This document shows positions 13,816 to 23,418 of a stretch of 64,000 nucleotides of DNA, in pieces. The stretch is from Actinokineospora enzanensis DSM 44649 (lineage in GTDB: Bacteria > Actinomycetota > Actinomycetes > Mycobacteriales > Pseudonocardiaceae), in NCBI RefSeq assembly GCF_000374445.1, contig NZ_KB894415.1:1-64000 (forward strand). Direction: 5' to 3'. Every line of letters starts with the position of its first letter. The first letter of the stretch is position 1. Both the position numbers and the translations under genes were made by a program. The notes under the pieces are model-generated. The model made no database searches, was not told the DNA's origin, and was given only the letters and a program-made list of their open reading frames with translations.

Positions 13816-15822
13816 GTGGATCTCCCCGAGCCGTTACCGGGCCCGGCGCGCCCGAACCGGGCCCGCCGCGCGGTGGCGATCGCGGCGGGGCTGGCGGTGC
13901 TCGTCGGGGCCATCCTGGTGTTGCGCACACCGCCGGACGAGTCCAAGCCGACCAGCGCCCCACCCCCGCCCCCGCAGACGACGGTCAAGCAGTACGCGGC
14001 GGACAACGTGGTGGTGCCGACGCCCGGTCCGCGGCCGCAGCCGCCGGGCAAGATCGCCGTGCAGCCGGGCGCGCAGCGGCTCCAGCTGCGGTGGGGGGCG
14101 AAGGCCACCAACGTGCCGGAGCCGCAGGGCGCCGTCGGATACGAGGTGTCCTGGGGGCGGGCGGGGTCCACCGAGTTCACCCGGCTGGTGGCCCAGCCGT
14201 CGATCCAGCTCGACGCGCTGACCGACGGCACCCCCTACGACGTCGCCGTCCGCACGGTCGACTCCTACGGCCAGCGCTCCGAACCCGCCCACACCACCGC
14301 CACGCCCGGCGCCGCGCCGGACGCGCAGCCCTACACGTTCGCGGATCACTTCACCTCCCGGGTGATCCCCGATCCGGTCAACTGGCGGATGGCGAGCAAC
14401 GACTGCGCGCGGGCGACCCGGGGCGAGGGCGAGGACGGCACCCACCTGGTGGTCAGCGGACAGTGCAGCAACGACCCGGCCGTGTTGCGGGCCCGTCCCC
14501 CGTTCCGGCTACGCGATACCCCGGTCGATGGCGAGCTGGGCCGGTTGGTGATCGAGACCGACCATCCGAGCATGGGCGGTGAGCTGCAGCTTGACCTGGT
14601 CCCGGGGGCCGCGGACGAGATCGCCGGGTCGCCCAACGGGCCGCCACTGCCGGGTGAGCCGGGGCGGGCGGTCGACGATGTGGCGATGCCGCCTGGCGCG
14701 ATCCGGATCCGGCTCGCCGCCGAGCCGGAGCAGACCCGGGTACAGGTCGTGGTCGCGCCGGGTACGCCCCGGCTGGGCGCGGCGGTGCCGATCGACCAGT
14801 CCGCGCCGTGCGCGGAGATCGGCATGTCGGTGCGCTGGGAGGTCGTGTTCCGGGTGGACGGCGTCCGGGTGCTGCGCGACGGGGTCGTGGTCGGCGGCGG
14901 CGACGTGGCGCCCGCGTGGCGGGAGGCGACCGCGCTGTTCGGGTTCGTCGGCAACGCCAACGGCCTGTACGCCGGGGTGAGCATGATCGGCTTCGTCGGC
15001 GCGCCGACCACGGCACCGGTGCTCGTGGTCCCCCCGCCGGTGGACCCCGGACGGGTGGTGGTCGCCCCGCAGGCCGACCTGGCGACCTCGGCAGGCGGAA
15101 CCCGGCTGACCGGCAACCAGGGTGCCCAGATCCGGCTGGCGCTCATCCCGCAGAACGCCCCGGGCGAGCCCGCCGACGACACCTACACGGTCGAGATCGG
15201 CGGCGCGTCCTTCCCGGCCCGACCCGCCGTGGTGGGCCAGCCGATGATCCGGGGCGTGCACTACCCGATCGTGGTGGACGTGCCCGCGGACTCGCTGGTG
15301 TTCGGGCCGGACGGCAGGACGCTGGTGCTGCGCGTGCACGGCCCGCAGCACGAGAAACGCGCGGCCACCCGGGTGGTCAGCGCCTCGGTCGAACTGATCG
15401 CGCCGGAGGGCGCCACGTCTCCGCAGTCCGGGGCGGGCACCGAGGCACCGCTACCGCGCCCGCGCCCCGCTTTGGCCCGTCCAGCAGCCACCTTCTACGA
15501 CGCCGCGGGCAACCCCATCGGCGAGAACACCGAGGTCGCGCGGGGCAGGCTGGTGCTGGAGGTGCGCACCGACGGCGCCGCCGGGCAGCGCGTCAACGGC
15601 CGTCTCGCCGGGCTGGCAGGCGTCGAGGTGCGGCTGGACGGCAACCGGATCGCCGGGATCCCGACCACGGTCGACGGCCCCGGCGCGGGCGGGGTGTGGC
15701 GGCTGGCGCTGAGCACCACCGGTCTGCCCCCCGGCAAGCACACCACCGAGATCAAGCTGATCAGCGTGGACGGCACCGTCGCCTTCGCCGTCCACTACGC
15801 GTCGTTCCAGGTCGCGGGCTAG
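13816..15822 (+). CDS. Membrane-anchored protein with a fibronectin type III domain
   Basis: A 668-residue protein. Residues about 18-36 form one membrane segment (AVAIAAGLAVLVGAILVL), followed by a Pro-rich linker, an FN3-like domain at about 72-160 (AVGYEVSWGR, LDALTDGTPYDVAVRTVDSY), and long beta-rich domains without a recognised family. A second Pro-rich linker near 550 precedes a C-terminal Ig-like domain. It is probably anchored in the membrane with an extracellular body. The GTG at 13816 has TACCTT six bases upstream and no ribosome-binding site. Ligand and role unknown. Confidence 0.75.
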   Translation: MDLPEPLPGPARPNRARRAVAIAAGLAVLVGAILVLRTPPDESKPTSAPPPPPQTTVKQYAADNVVVPTPGPRPQPPGKIAVQPGAQRLQLRWGAKATNVPEPQGAVGYEVSWGRAGSTEFTRLVAQPSIQLDALTDGTPYDVAVRTVDSYGQRSEPAHTTATPGAAPDAQPYTFADHFTSRVIPDPVNWRMASNDCARATRGEGEDGTHLVVSGQCSNDPAVLRARPPFRLRDTPVDGELGRLVIETDHPSMGGELQLDLVPGAADEIAGSPNGPPLPGEPGRAVDDVAMPPGAIRIRLAAEPEQTRVQVVVAPGTPRLGAAVPIDQSAPCAEIGMSVRWEVVFRVDGVRVLRDGVVVGGGDVAPAWREATALFGFVGNANGLYAGVSMIGFVGAPTTAPVLVVPPPVDPGRVVVAPQADLATSAGGTRLTGNQGAQIRLALIPQNAPGEPADDTYTVEIGGASFPARPAVVGQPMIRGVHYPIVVDVPADSLVFGPDGRTLVLRVHGPQHEKRAATRVVSASVELIAPEGATSPQSGAGTEAPLPRPRPALARPAATFYDAAGNPIGENTEVARGRLVLEVRTDGAAGQRVNGRLAGLAGVEVRLDGNRIAGIPTTVDGPGAGGVWRLALSTTGLPPGKHTTEIKLISVDGTVAFAVHYASFQVAG

Positions 15823-15846
15823 ACGCCGTCCTTGCAAGGACAGCGC

Positions 15847-16479
15847 CTAGACGCGACTGGCGATGCCGGGGTAGTCGATGACGACGCCCTCGGTGTCGAC
15901 GGTCAGCTCGGTGGTGAACTCGCCCTGGGTGAAGGCGATCACCGCGCCGGACTCGTTCACCGACACCGTCCGGTAGGTCTGCCGCACCAGCTGGATCTCC
16001 AGGTCGGGCAGGGACACCAGGACGACTGGCAGCTCGTGCTCGCCGACCTCCCGGTGCAGGCCGAACCGTCGGATCGGCAGTGAGGCCAGGGTGACCACGC
16101 CCGCGACACCAAGGGTGACCGAACCCTCGAAGTCGTCACGCTGGGAGGTGTCGCCGCGGTCGAGCAGCCAGGGCCCGTCCTCGGTGCGGCTCAGTGAGAT
16201 CTGCCGTTCCTGGGCAGCCGTGGTGGTGCGCAGCAGCAGCCTGCAGGCTTGTTCACCGCGGTCGAGGTAGACGTCGAAGGAGGCGCTGAACGGCTCCGCC
16301 TGCACAGCCGGGTCACCGACCGCGATGAGCCTGCCGGACGCGCGCAGGCGGCCGTCGGCGAGCAGCAACCGGACGGACTCCAGCGTGGTGGGCCGGGCGC
16401 CCTGCCAGGTGTAAACCGCCGGGTTGCGCAGTCGGGTGCCGCCGTCCGCGACCCGGTCGGTCGTAGCGTCAGTGCTCAC
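15847..16479 (-). CDS. Putative glycolipid-binding domain protein
   Basis: A 210-residue beta-rich protein resembling the putative glycolipid-binding family (PF06475): TTLESVRLLLADGRLRASGR, FSASFDVYLD and LEIQLVRQTYRTV are its typical segments. No signal peptide. The GTG at 16479 lies within the last codons of the upstream gene (11-bp overlap), so translation is coupled. A frame open further upstream is an artefact over that gene. The biochemical role of the family is not established. Confidence 0.65.
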   Translation of the reverse strand: MSTDATTDRVADGGTRLRNPAVYTWQGARPTTLESVRLLLADGRLRASGRLIAVGDPAVQAEPFSASFDVYLDRGEQACRLLLRTTTAAQERQISLSRTEDGPWLLDRGDTSQRDDFEGSVTLGVAGVVTLASLPIRRFGLHREVGEHELPVVLVSLPDLEIQLVRQTYRTVSVNESGAVIAFTQGEFTTELTVDTEGVVIDYPGIASRV

Positions 16480-16723
16480 GCTGGTCGCCCTTGTGCTGCT
16501 CCGCGCCACCCTCCGGCTGCGCGGCGGGCTTGTCCCCGGGCTGCGCGGGCTTGTCCGGGATGAGGTCCTGGATCTTGTCGACGACCGCGTCGACCTGCGA
16601 CTCGTGGCCGAACTTGCCCTTGACGAACTCGCCCGCTTTCTCGACACCCTCTTCGATCTTGTCCCCGTGCTGCTGGAGCAGGCCTTCCGCCTTGTTCCTC
16701 AGCTCGTTGAAGTCGATGCCCAC
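16469..16723 (-). CDS. Rv0909/MT0933-like small protein (annotated as antitoxin)
   Basis: An 84-residue, highly charged protein beginning MGIDFNELRNKAEGLLQQHG with KIEEGVEKAGEFVKGKFG following. This matches the MT0933_antitox family, named from the Rv0909-Rv0910 pair. No partner toxin of the Rv0910 (SRPBCC) type adjoins it; the downstream gene is a glycolipid-binding-like protein. The antitoxin label is therefore doubtful here. The GTG at 16723 has GAGGAG at good spacing. The C-terminus is Pro/Gln/Gly-rich and disordered. Confidence 0.75.
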   Translation of the reverse strand: MGIDFNELRNKAEGLLQQHGDKIEEGVEKAGEFVKGKFGHESQVDAVVDKIQDLIPDKPAQPGDKPAAQPEGGAEQHKGDQREH

Positions 16724-16827
16724 TGGTGCTCCTCACGCGCGATCCGGCTCGTCCGGGACCTCCGGCCCCGGCTGGGCCAGGGTTCGAAGGTTACCCAACC
16801 GATCCAGTACTTCCCACTGCCAAAGTT

Positions 16828-18753
16828 TCAAGATACCCACCGCGACGTGGGCCCGGTGCGGCCACGGCGCGGGGCACGGACGGGCTGCGGACCGCGCAGG
16901 GTGGCGTTCACCGAGGTCAGCTCGGCCACCACGCGGGCAAGGCGCTCCGACTCGGGCAGTGTGATCCGCTTCGGCGGACGGCTCCCCCGCACGGCTTTCG
17001 CGGCCTCTCTCACCGCCGCCGCTAGGGGTTTGATCTCCGATTCATCAACGGGCTCGGCACCGCGGTCGATCGCGACGGCCACCCCGGTGATCGCGTCGGT
17101 GAGCCCCTCCAGCCCGACGATCACCGGCCACCAGGCGGCGGCCCGGCGCCCGGCGGCGAACGGCTCGACCAGGGACTGCTGGAACGCGGTGCGCACGTCG
17201 GACAGGGCCCGGTAAGTGTCGCGACGCAGCGACGACCGCTCGCCGGTGCGGCCAGAGAGAGTGTGTTCGAGGAAGTCGGCCACGGTGTCGAGCGCGCCCG
17301 CCAGACCTTCGCCGACCCGTGGGCGCCGCGCGCCCGGCCAGAGCAGGTAGCCGAAGACGAGCACGATCGCGCACCCCAGCGCGGTGTCGAGCAGACGCGC
17401 GGTCACCAGCGTCCAATCACCGGCCGCGGCCAGGTCGAGCTGAACCAGGACCAACGGCGTGACGAACGTGCTGAACATCCCGTAGTTGCGCACCTGGCCC
17501 AGCGGCAACCCGGCCGCGACGCAGGCCATCAAGGCCACCAGCACCCAGCCGGCCGGGTCGATCGCCAGCACACCCGCGCCAAGCAACACCCCCGCCGCGG
17601 TGCCCAGGCCGCGCAGGACGGCGCGGCCGAACACCGAGCCGAAGTCGGGCTTGAGCACGATCGCCACGGTCAACTCGACCCAATAGGCATGTTCCAGCTC
17701 CAGCACCTGTCCGGCGGTGACGGCCAAGCCCATGCACAGCATCAGCCGCATGACCAGCGGCCAGGTGCGGCGACCTACAAGCTCGGCCAGCCGTTCGCGC
17801 AGGCAGGCGCGTTCGTCGGCGGGCCGCAGATCACGGTCGTGGTCACCACGACGGAACTCGGCCACGGCGCGGAGGCCCGCGAGCAGCTGGGTCAGGGCCC
17901 GCGAGTCGGCGGTCAGGTCCGGCGGGTCCATCAAGGGTTCGCGCACGCGGATGCGATAGGCGGCGTCGAACAGGTAGCGCGCGACCTCGGGCGGCGCCTG
18001 CCGCTTGGCGTTGACCAGCGCCACCGCCGCCTCGATCACCGGGGTGGTCTCGTTGAGCAGGACGAACAGGCGGCGGTAGGAGCGATCACGGCCCGCGAGC
18101 CGGGACCGGGCGCCGAGCAGGGCGTCGTAGGCGGCGTTGAGGGCCTTGGTCAGGTCACGACGGACGTGCCGGGCGTCCGTGGTCCCGGACGCGGCGAGCA
18201 TGACGCCGAGTTGCTCATACACCTCGGCCACCGCCGCCCGCTCCAGAGCAGCACCGCGCACCGGCCAGGCCGCGAGCGACAGGAACACCGCGAAGGCCGC
18301 ACCGACAGCGAAACAGCCGACCGCCAACCAGAAGTCGTTGTCCTGCCCTGAACCCACCACTGCGAACACCAGCAGCTGCAAGCCCGCGAGAGACGCGGTG
18401 CTGCCAATCGCACTGATCACCGCAGACACACCCGCGATCGGTACCAACAACCAGGCGCCCTGCCCGCTGAGCAGATTGCCGACCAGATAACCGGAGATAC
18501 CCGCGAGAGCCGCCCACCCTGTCCGCTGCGCGCGGTACCGGTAAGGGCCCTCGGTATCGGTAAAGACCACGCACAAAGCACCGATCGACACCAAGAGGCC
18601 CAATTCGATCCGACCGGCGACCATTCCTATCGCCGCCGGCAGGGCTATCGAGACAGCCGCACGCCCCGCCCGCTTCCATGGCAACGCCACCGGCTGCTGG
18701 CTGAGTAGCCCACGCAGCCAGTGCGGCGCGGCAAGGTCGTCCCGTGTGCTCAC
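16828..18753 (-). CDS. FUSC family integral membrane protein
   Basis: A 641-residue protein with two blocks of about six transmembrane helices (residues about 30-165 and 350-475), each followed by a long soluble helical region. This is the duplicated layout of the FUSC / aromatic-acid exporter-like family. The second block has the typical HAYWVELTVAIVLKPDFG segment. Relatives take part in efflux of aromatic acids or fusaric acid; the substrate here is unknown. The GTG at 18753 starts just after an AT-rich TTTAACG stretch and has no clear ribosome-binding site. Confidence 0.82.
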   Translation of the reverse strand: MSTRDDLAAPHWLRGLLSQQPVALPWKRAGRAAVSIALPAAIGMVAGRIELGLLVSIGALCVVFTDTEGPYRYRAQRTGWAALAGISGYLVGNLLSGQGAWLLVPIAGVSAVISAIGSTASLAGLQLLVFAVVGSGQDNDFWLAVGCFAVGAAFAVFLSLAAWPVRGAALERAAVAEVYEQLGVMLAASGTTDARHVRRDLTKALNAAYDALLGARSRLAGRDRSYRRLFVLLNETTPVIEAAVALVNAKRQAPPEVARYLFDAAYRIRVREPLMDPPDLTADSRALTQLLAGLRAVAEFRRGDHDRDLRPADERACLRERLAELVGRRTWPLVMRLMLCMGLAVTAGQVLELEHAYWVELTVAIVLKPDFGSVFGRAVLRGLGTAAGVLLGAGVLAIDPAGWVLVALMACVAAGLPLGQVRNYGMFSTFVTPLVLVQLDLAAAGDWTLVTARLLDTALGCAIVLVFGYLLWPGARRPRVGEGLAGALDTVADFLEHTLSGRTGERSSLRRDTYRALSDVRTAFQQSLVEPFAAGRRAAAWWPVIVGLEGLTDAITGVAVAIDRGAEPVDESEIKPLAAAVREAAKAVRGSRPPKRITLPESERLARVVAELTSVNATLRGPQPVRAPRRGRTGPTSRWVS

Positions 18754-18769
18754 ATGCCGACGTTAAATG

Positions 18770-18806
18770 CCGATCCCCTCCCGGTCACTGCCCGGGAGGG
18801 GATCGG
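18770..18806. terminator. Hairpin terminator of the thioester surface protein gene
   Basis: The 15-bp arms 18770-18784 and 18792-18806 are perfectly complementary with a 7-base loop. It lies between the stop of the thioester-protein gene (18845) and the start of the FUSC gene, both on the minus strand. Confidence 0.85.
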
Positions 18807-18844
18807 CGGTAGAGCTATCGGGCGCTCAGCCCGTCAGGTTCTGC

Positions 18845-20089
18845 TCAGGCGGAGCGGCGGCGGTAGCGAACGTAGAGGAGCGCGCCGCCACCGGCGGCCA
18901 GCAGGCCGACCGCGATCAGAACCGGGGTCAGGATCGACGCACCGGTGTTGGGCAGGTTGTTGGACGCCTGCGCCACCGGCACGACCGTGGTGGTCGGCGC
19001 CGTGGTCGGCGCGACGGTGGTCGTCGGCGGGACCGTGGTGGTCGTGGTCGGCGGGGCCGTGGTGGTCGACGGAGGGGTCACATCCCAGTTGGCCGCGGCC
19101 TTGGCGGACACGTCGACCGGCTGGGTGCCCGCGACGATCAGCGGCTGCGCGGGCTTGCCGTCGTCGCCCTTGGCGGTGAACAGGCGGCCGATCTCGACCG
19201 GCGGGGCACTGGCCGACACGGTGAACGACGTGGACCCCTTGGCGGTGCCCTTGGCGACCTTGAGGTAGACCTTGCCGCCCTTTTCGATGTTCTTGACGGT
19301 CAGCGGCTTGCCATCGGCGTCGACGAAGGTGACGCCCTGCGGCAGCTGGCCCTCCAGCTTGGTGATCGTGCCGTTGGTGGTGACGGTGAACGGACCGATC
19401 AGGTCACCCACGGCACCGCTGAGGCTGCTCGGGCTGATCGCCAGCTGAGGCGCCTTGGGCTCGCCGACGCCGGTGTTGGTGCCCTCGCCGATCAGGTAGT
19501 CGTAGAGGGCGACGATGTCGGCGTCGGAATCAGCGTGGTTCTCCCGCTTGGTCGGGTGCGCCTCGTCCAGGTTGTAGTTGTCGCTGAAGTGCCAGAGCGC
19601 GGCCTGGGTCGCGGCGATGGCCTCGTCCCGCTCGATCCCGTCGTCCGTGGAGACGTACTTGGGGTCGGCCTTCTTCACCGCCTCGTTGATGGCTTCCAGC
19701 GAAGTGGTCGGGAAGCCGTGCTGGAGCACCCAGTTGATCTTGCTGGAGTTCTTGTGGAACGGCGAGCCATCGACCGGGTACTTGTCCCAGTCACCCTCGG
19801 TGTAGGTGTTCTTGAAGGTGGCGTTGATGTCCGCGCCGACGCAGTAGACCTTGAGGGCCGTGCCGTCGGCGAGCTTCAGGGTGAGCAGGTAGGGCGTGGG
19901 GGCCCAGGCGTGGTCGCCCCGGGTCAGCGCCAGAACCGGGCCGGTGTCCTCCTTGGGCGTGCCCCCCACGAGCGTGCCCTTGACAGGCGTGGTGTCCGCG
20001 GCCGATGCGGGCAGTGCCGCGATCGTGGCCGCGACCGACGCGACGGCTACCGCCGCGCCCGCACGGGCAAGGTTCCAACGACTCGCCAT
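18845..20089 (-). CDS. Cys-Gln thioester-forming surface protein with LPNTG sorting signal
   Basis: A 414-residue exported protein. A signal peptide ends near ALPASA (25-30). The thioester domain has the reactive cysteine in VYCVGAD (C83) and the glutamine in TQAALWHF (Q162), a pair known in Gram-positive thioester domains to form an internal bond and attach covalently to target amines. A beta-sandwich domain follows, then a Thr/Pro-rich stalk, LPNTG at about 379, a hydrophobic helix and the charged tail YRRRSA, which form a sortase signal. It is probably wall-anchored adhesin-like. The partner surface is unknown. Confidence 0.88.
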   Translation of the reverse strand: MASRWNLARAGAAVAVASVAATIAALPASAADTTPVKGTLVGGTPKEDTGPVLALTRGDHAWAPTPYLLTLKLADGTALKVYCVGADINATFKNTYTEGDWDKYPVDGSPFHKNSSKINWVLQHGFPTTSLEAINEAVKKADPKYVSTDDGIERDEAIAATQAALWHFSDNYNLDEAHPTKRENHADSDADIVALYDYLIGEGTNTGVGEPKAPQLAISPSSLSGAVGDLIGPFTVTTNGTITKLEGQLPQGVTFVDADGKPLTVKNIEKGGKVYLKVAKGTAKGSTSFTVSASAPPVEIGRLFTAKGDDGKPAQPLIVAGTQPVDVSAKAAANWDVTPPSTTTAPPTTTTTVPPTTTVAPTTAPTTTVVPVAQASNNLPNTGASILTPVLIAVGLLAAGGGALLYVRYRRRSA

Positions 20090-20383
20090 GACTCTCCTCT
20101 GTGGTCCCGACGTCGAGCGCGAAATGTGCGTACGCGGCGCGGAGCCCCCAGCGGCCCGCCGCCACCGACCAGCAGAAAGATCGACTCACCCGTTCGAGCA
20201 CTACCTGCCACGTCAGCGTGCGCGGACTCTACTAAGAGAGAAAAACCATCCCTCAAGTGGGTTAGGGTTTGAGTCCAAAGTGTTGCAAATTCATGTTTTT
20301 CGGGAGCGATCCACTCCGGACAGTAATCGGAAATCCGACGTTGAGTCGATGACAACCGCCCGGTTGGCGCTATCGTCAGCCGC
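20090..20383. other. Divergent intergenic region
   Basis: This stretch separates the thioester-protein gene from the divergent membrane-protein gene. It is less GC-rich in the middle (about 20220-20350). Apart from TATCGT at 20371-20376, a probable -10 for the plus-strand gene, I see no repeat, hairpin or gene. Confidence 0.5.
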
Positions 20384-21166
20384 GTGACGGGCTGGCAGGA
20401 CGAGCCGGAGTGGCTGCGGAAGGACCCCGGGCCTGAACGCGCGGCCCGATTAGTCCCTGTGGCGAGCATCACAATCATTGCCCTGGTGGTGGTCGCCGTC
20501 GTCACGATCGCCCTGCTCAACAAGGGTGGCGACACCACGGGCACGCCCTCGGTCGCGGGCGCCACCCCATTACCGACGAGCGGTTCCCCCACCTCCGGCG
20601 CGCCGACTACACCGACCGCGCCAGGCACCATCGACAACCCGGGCGCCCATCTGGCCTACCCGGTCCCGGACGGCTGGTCCGCCACGCCGTCGACCAAGGT
20701 GGAGATCGACGGCGTCGAGTTCACCGGCGCCGCCGTTTACGGCCGCTACCAGTGCGAAGGCAGCCGCTACACGCGTGCGTTCGTGGTCAGCGCGGCGGTG
20801 CAGAAGCCATCGGACGCCGAGCTGACGGCGGAGAAGGCGGCGCGGTCGTTCGCCACGCCGTTCGCCACGAAGTACTACCCCGGCGCCACCGTGGGCGAGC
20901 CGACCATGCGCGCCACCCAGGTGGACGGCAAGCAGGCAGTGGTACTGACCGCGCCGGTTCAGCCCAAGCAGCAAAAGCCACAATGTGAAGCGAACTCGGG
21001 AGAGATCGCGATCCTGGCCGTCGACCTGGACAACGCGACGCCGACAACACCTCGCGGGTTCGCCCTGTTAGTCGTGAGTTCGGACCTTGGCGGCGGTCCG
21101 GCAGAGCCGAAGGCCCTACCAGCCGCCGCCATCGACGCTCTCCTCGACGGCGCCCACGTCAAATAG
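20384..21166 (+). CDS. Single-pass membrane protein of unknown function
   Basis: A 260-residue protein with a short cytoplasmic N-terminus (MTGWQDEPEWLRKDP), one membrane helix at about 24-45 and a Thr/Pro/Ser/Gly linker. The extracytoplasmic domain of about 170 residues has two cysteines (YGRYQCEGSR and KPQCEANSGE) that could pair. This layout is common among uncharacterised actinobacterial lipoprotein-like proteins. The GTG at 20384 lies seven bases past TATCGT with no ribosome-binding site, so it is probably leaderless. Function unknown. Confidence 0.7.
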   Translation: MTGWQDEPEWLRKDPGPERAARLVPVASITIIALVVVAVVTIALLNKGGDTTGTPSVAGATPLPTSGSPTSGAPTTPTAPGTIDNPGAHLAYPVPDGWSATPSTKVEIDGVEFTGAAVYGRYQCEGSRYTRAFVVSAAVQKPSDAELTAEKAARSFATPFATKYYPGATVGEPTMRATQVDGKQAVVLTAPVQPKQQKPQCEANSGEIAILAVDLDNATPTTPRGFALLVVSSDLGGGPAEPKALPAAAIDALLDGAHVK

Positions 21167-21191
21167 GCAGGGCCGCGAATAGGCAGCGCCG

Positions 21192-22862
21192 CTATCCCTG
21201 CCAGGCCTCGACGACCTCGGCCAACACGGTGAGCGGGAGCGGGCCGCCGCCGAGGACCAGGTCGTGGAAGGCGCGGATGTCGAAACGGTCGCCAAGGCGG
21301 GCCTCCGCCGCCGCGCGCACGCGCTGGATCTCCAGCCTGCCGACCATGTACGAGAGGGCCTGGCCCGGGTAGGCGATGTAGCGGTCGACCTCGTTGCCGA
21401 TCTCCAGGTCCGACAGCGGGGTGTTGGCCCGCAGGTAGTCGACCGCCTGGGCGCGGCTCCAGCCCTTGGCGTGCAGCCCGGTGTCGACCACGAGCCTGCC
21501 CGCGCGCATCGAGTCCAGGCCGAGCATGCCGAAGCGGGACACGTCGTCGGAGTACAGGCCCATCTCCTCGGCGAGCCGCTCGGTGTACAGGCCCCAGCCC
21601 TCGGAGTAGGCGTTGACGTCGGCCAGCCTGCGCACCAGCGGCAGCTCGGTCAGCTCCATGGCGATGGTGAGCTGGAAGTGGTGCCCCGGCACGGCCTCGT
21701 GGAAGGCGGTGGCCTCGGCCAGGAAGCGATCCCGCTCGTGCGCGCGGTCGGTGTTGGCGAAGTAGACGCCGGAGCGCAGGCCGTCGAGCGATGGCGGCAT
21801 GTAGTAGGCGGCGGGCGCGCCGGGCGCCTCGGCGGCGGGCACCGGCTCGACCCGGCAGCGCTGGCCGGGCAGCCTGCCGAAGAACCTCGGCGCGGCCTCC
21901 TCGGCCCGCTCCACCGCCGCGCGGGCGTGTTCGATCATCTCCTCGGCATCGCGCCAGCGCAGCCGCGGGTCGCTGGTCAGGTGGTGGAAGATCTCCGCCT
22001 GGTCGCTGGTGCCGAACACCCGGGAGCCCAGCTCGGCGTACTCGTCGCGGAGGCTCTCGATCACGTCGAGGCCGGTCTGGTGCAGCTCCTCCGGGCTGAG
22101 CTCGGTGGTGGTGTGCACCCGGGAGAGCGCGGCGTACGCGGCGTCGCCGCCGGGCAGCGCGCACAGGCCAGGACGGTCCTCGGGGCGGCCGTGCTCGGCG
22201 ATCTCGTCGACCAGCGCGGCCCGGTAGCCCGCCAGCGCGGGGCGCACGACCTCGGTCACGATCCGGGCGCGTTCCTCGGTGAACGCCGCCACGTCCAGCT
22301 CGCCCGCGGGCTGCTGGGCGAGCAGCGGGTCCGCGGCCGGGTCGGTGCCCAGGTAGCGGTCGAGGTGCGCGATCGCGGCGTCCACGCCCCGGCGCACCGG
22401 CACCCGGCCCGCGGCCACACCCGCCCGGTGCCGGTCGGCGACCTGCTCCAAGTGTTCGGGTACGGCACGCAGCCGGGTCAGGAACGCGTCCGCGCGGTCG
22501 GCGTCCGGCAGCACGATCATGGGCAGGTAGGTGAGCAGCGAGGCGGCGGGGCCGACGAAGATGTCGGTGACCGTGTACTCGGGCATCCGCGCGTCGATCC
22601 GGTCGACCAGCGCGCCCGCCTGCTGGGCGATGACCTTGGCGGTGACCACGTCGCCCGTCCCGGCCGCGACCAGGGCGTCGGCCCGGGCCGCGATGTCCAC
22701 CGCGGCGGCCCGGGTGACCTGCTCGGCCGCCTCGGTGACGTCGGCCAGCCGATCATCGTGGCCGGGCACGCCGAGCAGGGTGGCGCCCAGCGGCTCGGCG
22801 GACAGCTGCAGGGTCAGCAGTTCGTCGGCGAGCGACGGCACGCGGTCTTCCCCTGTGGTCAT
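21192..22862 (-). CDS. DUF885 family protein, putative zinc-dependent peptidase
   Basis: A 556-residue, mostly helical protein with the zinc-site motif FHEAVPGHHFQ near residue 386 and the downstream SEGWGLYTERL segment, both hallmarks of DUF885 proteins related to M32-like gluzincins. No signal peptide, so cytoplasmic. Length is typical. The ATG at 22862 has AGG eight bases upstream. It is a stand-alone gene, convergent with the membrane-protein gene at 20384. Natural substrates of the family are unknown. Confidence 0.85.
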   Translation of the reverse strand: MTTGEDRVPSLADELLTLQLSAEPLGATLLGVPGHDDRLADVTEAAEQVTRAAAVDIAARADALVAAGTGDVVTAKVIAQQAGALVDRIDARMPEYTVTDIFVGPAASLLTYLPMIVLPDADRADAFLTRLRAVPEHLEQVADRHRAGVAAGRVPVRRGVDAAIAHLDRYLGTDPAADPLLAQQPAGELDVAAFTEERARIVTEVVRPALAGYRAALVDEIAEHGRPEDRPGLCALPGGDAAYAALSRVHTTTELSPEELHQTGLDVIESLRDEYAELGSRVFGTSDQAEIFHHLTSDPRLRWRDAEEMIEHARAAVERAEEAAPRFFGRLPGQRCRVEPVPAAEAPGAPAAYYMPPSLDGLRSGVYFANTDRAHERDRFLAEATAFHEAVPGHHFQLTIAMELTELPLVRRLADVNAYSEGWGLYTERLAEEMGLYSDDVSRFGMLGLDSMRAGRLVVDTGLHAKGWSRAQAVDYLRANTPLSDLEIGNEVDRYIAYPGQALSYMVGRLEIQRVRAAAEARLGDRFDIRAFHDLVLGGGPLPLTVLAEVVEAWQG

Positions 22863-22965
22863 GCCTGCCTCATTCCGGGTCGCGGGTGGACTCTGGCGAG
22901 GCTACGCCCAAACCGGGGTGGAACCATGACAGCCATCCACAGCCCGCGAGCCCCGGAGGCCACCA

Positions 22966-23418
22966 GTGGTCCAACGCCAGCGCACCTTCGCCTTCGAGAT
23001 CACCGCGAGCAGCAGCGCCTCGGCGACCCGGCTGTTCGCGATGGTCAGCGATGGCAGCCGGTGGGTGGAGTGGGCCCGCCCGGTGATCTCCGACGCGTAC
23101 CTGGAGCGCGAGGGCGACCCCGCGCCGGGTGGGGTGGGCGCGGTGCGGGTCCTGGTCCGCAAGCCGCTGGTCCTGCGCGAGGAGACCGTGGAGTTCGAGC
23201 AGGACCGCAGGCACGTCTACCGCCTGCGGTCTTCTTCACCGGTGAAGGACTACCAGGGCGAGATCCGGTTCATCCCGCGCGACGGCGGCGGTACCGACCT
23301 GGTGTGGCGGTGCAGCTTCGTGGAGCGCGTGCCCGGTACCGGTCCGGTGTTCCGCGCCGGTCTGCGCACATTGGTCCAGGACCTGGCCAAGCGGCTGGTC
23401 CAGGCCGCCGATCACTGA
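22966..23418 (+). CDS. SRPBCC (START-like) family protein
   Basis: A 150-residue protein with the polyketide-cyclase/START fold pattern: an opening strand FAFEITASSS, helix ATRLFAMVSDGSRWVEWARP, then alternating strands ending FVERVPGTGP and a long C-terminal helix. These proteins bind hydrophobic ligands. The GTG at 22966 has GGAGG at good spacing. Its last seven bases overlap the convergent MarR-type gene. Ligand unknown. Confidence 0.8.
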   Translation: MVQRQRTFAFEITASSSASATRLFAMVSDGSRWVEWARPVISDAYLEREGDPAPGGVGAVRVLVRKPLVLREETVEFEQDRRHVYRLRSSSPVKDYQGEIRFIPRDGGGTDLVWRCSFVERVPGTGPVFRAGLRTLVQDLAKRLVQAADH

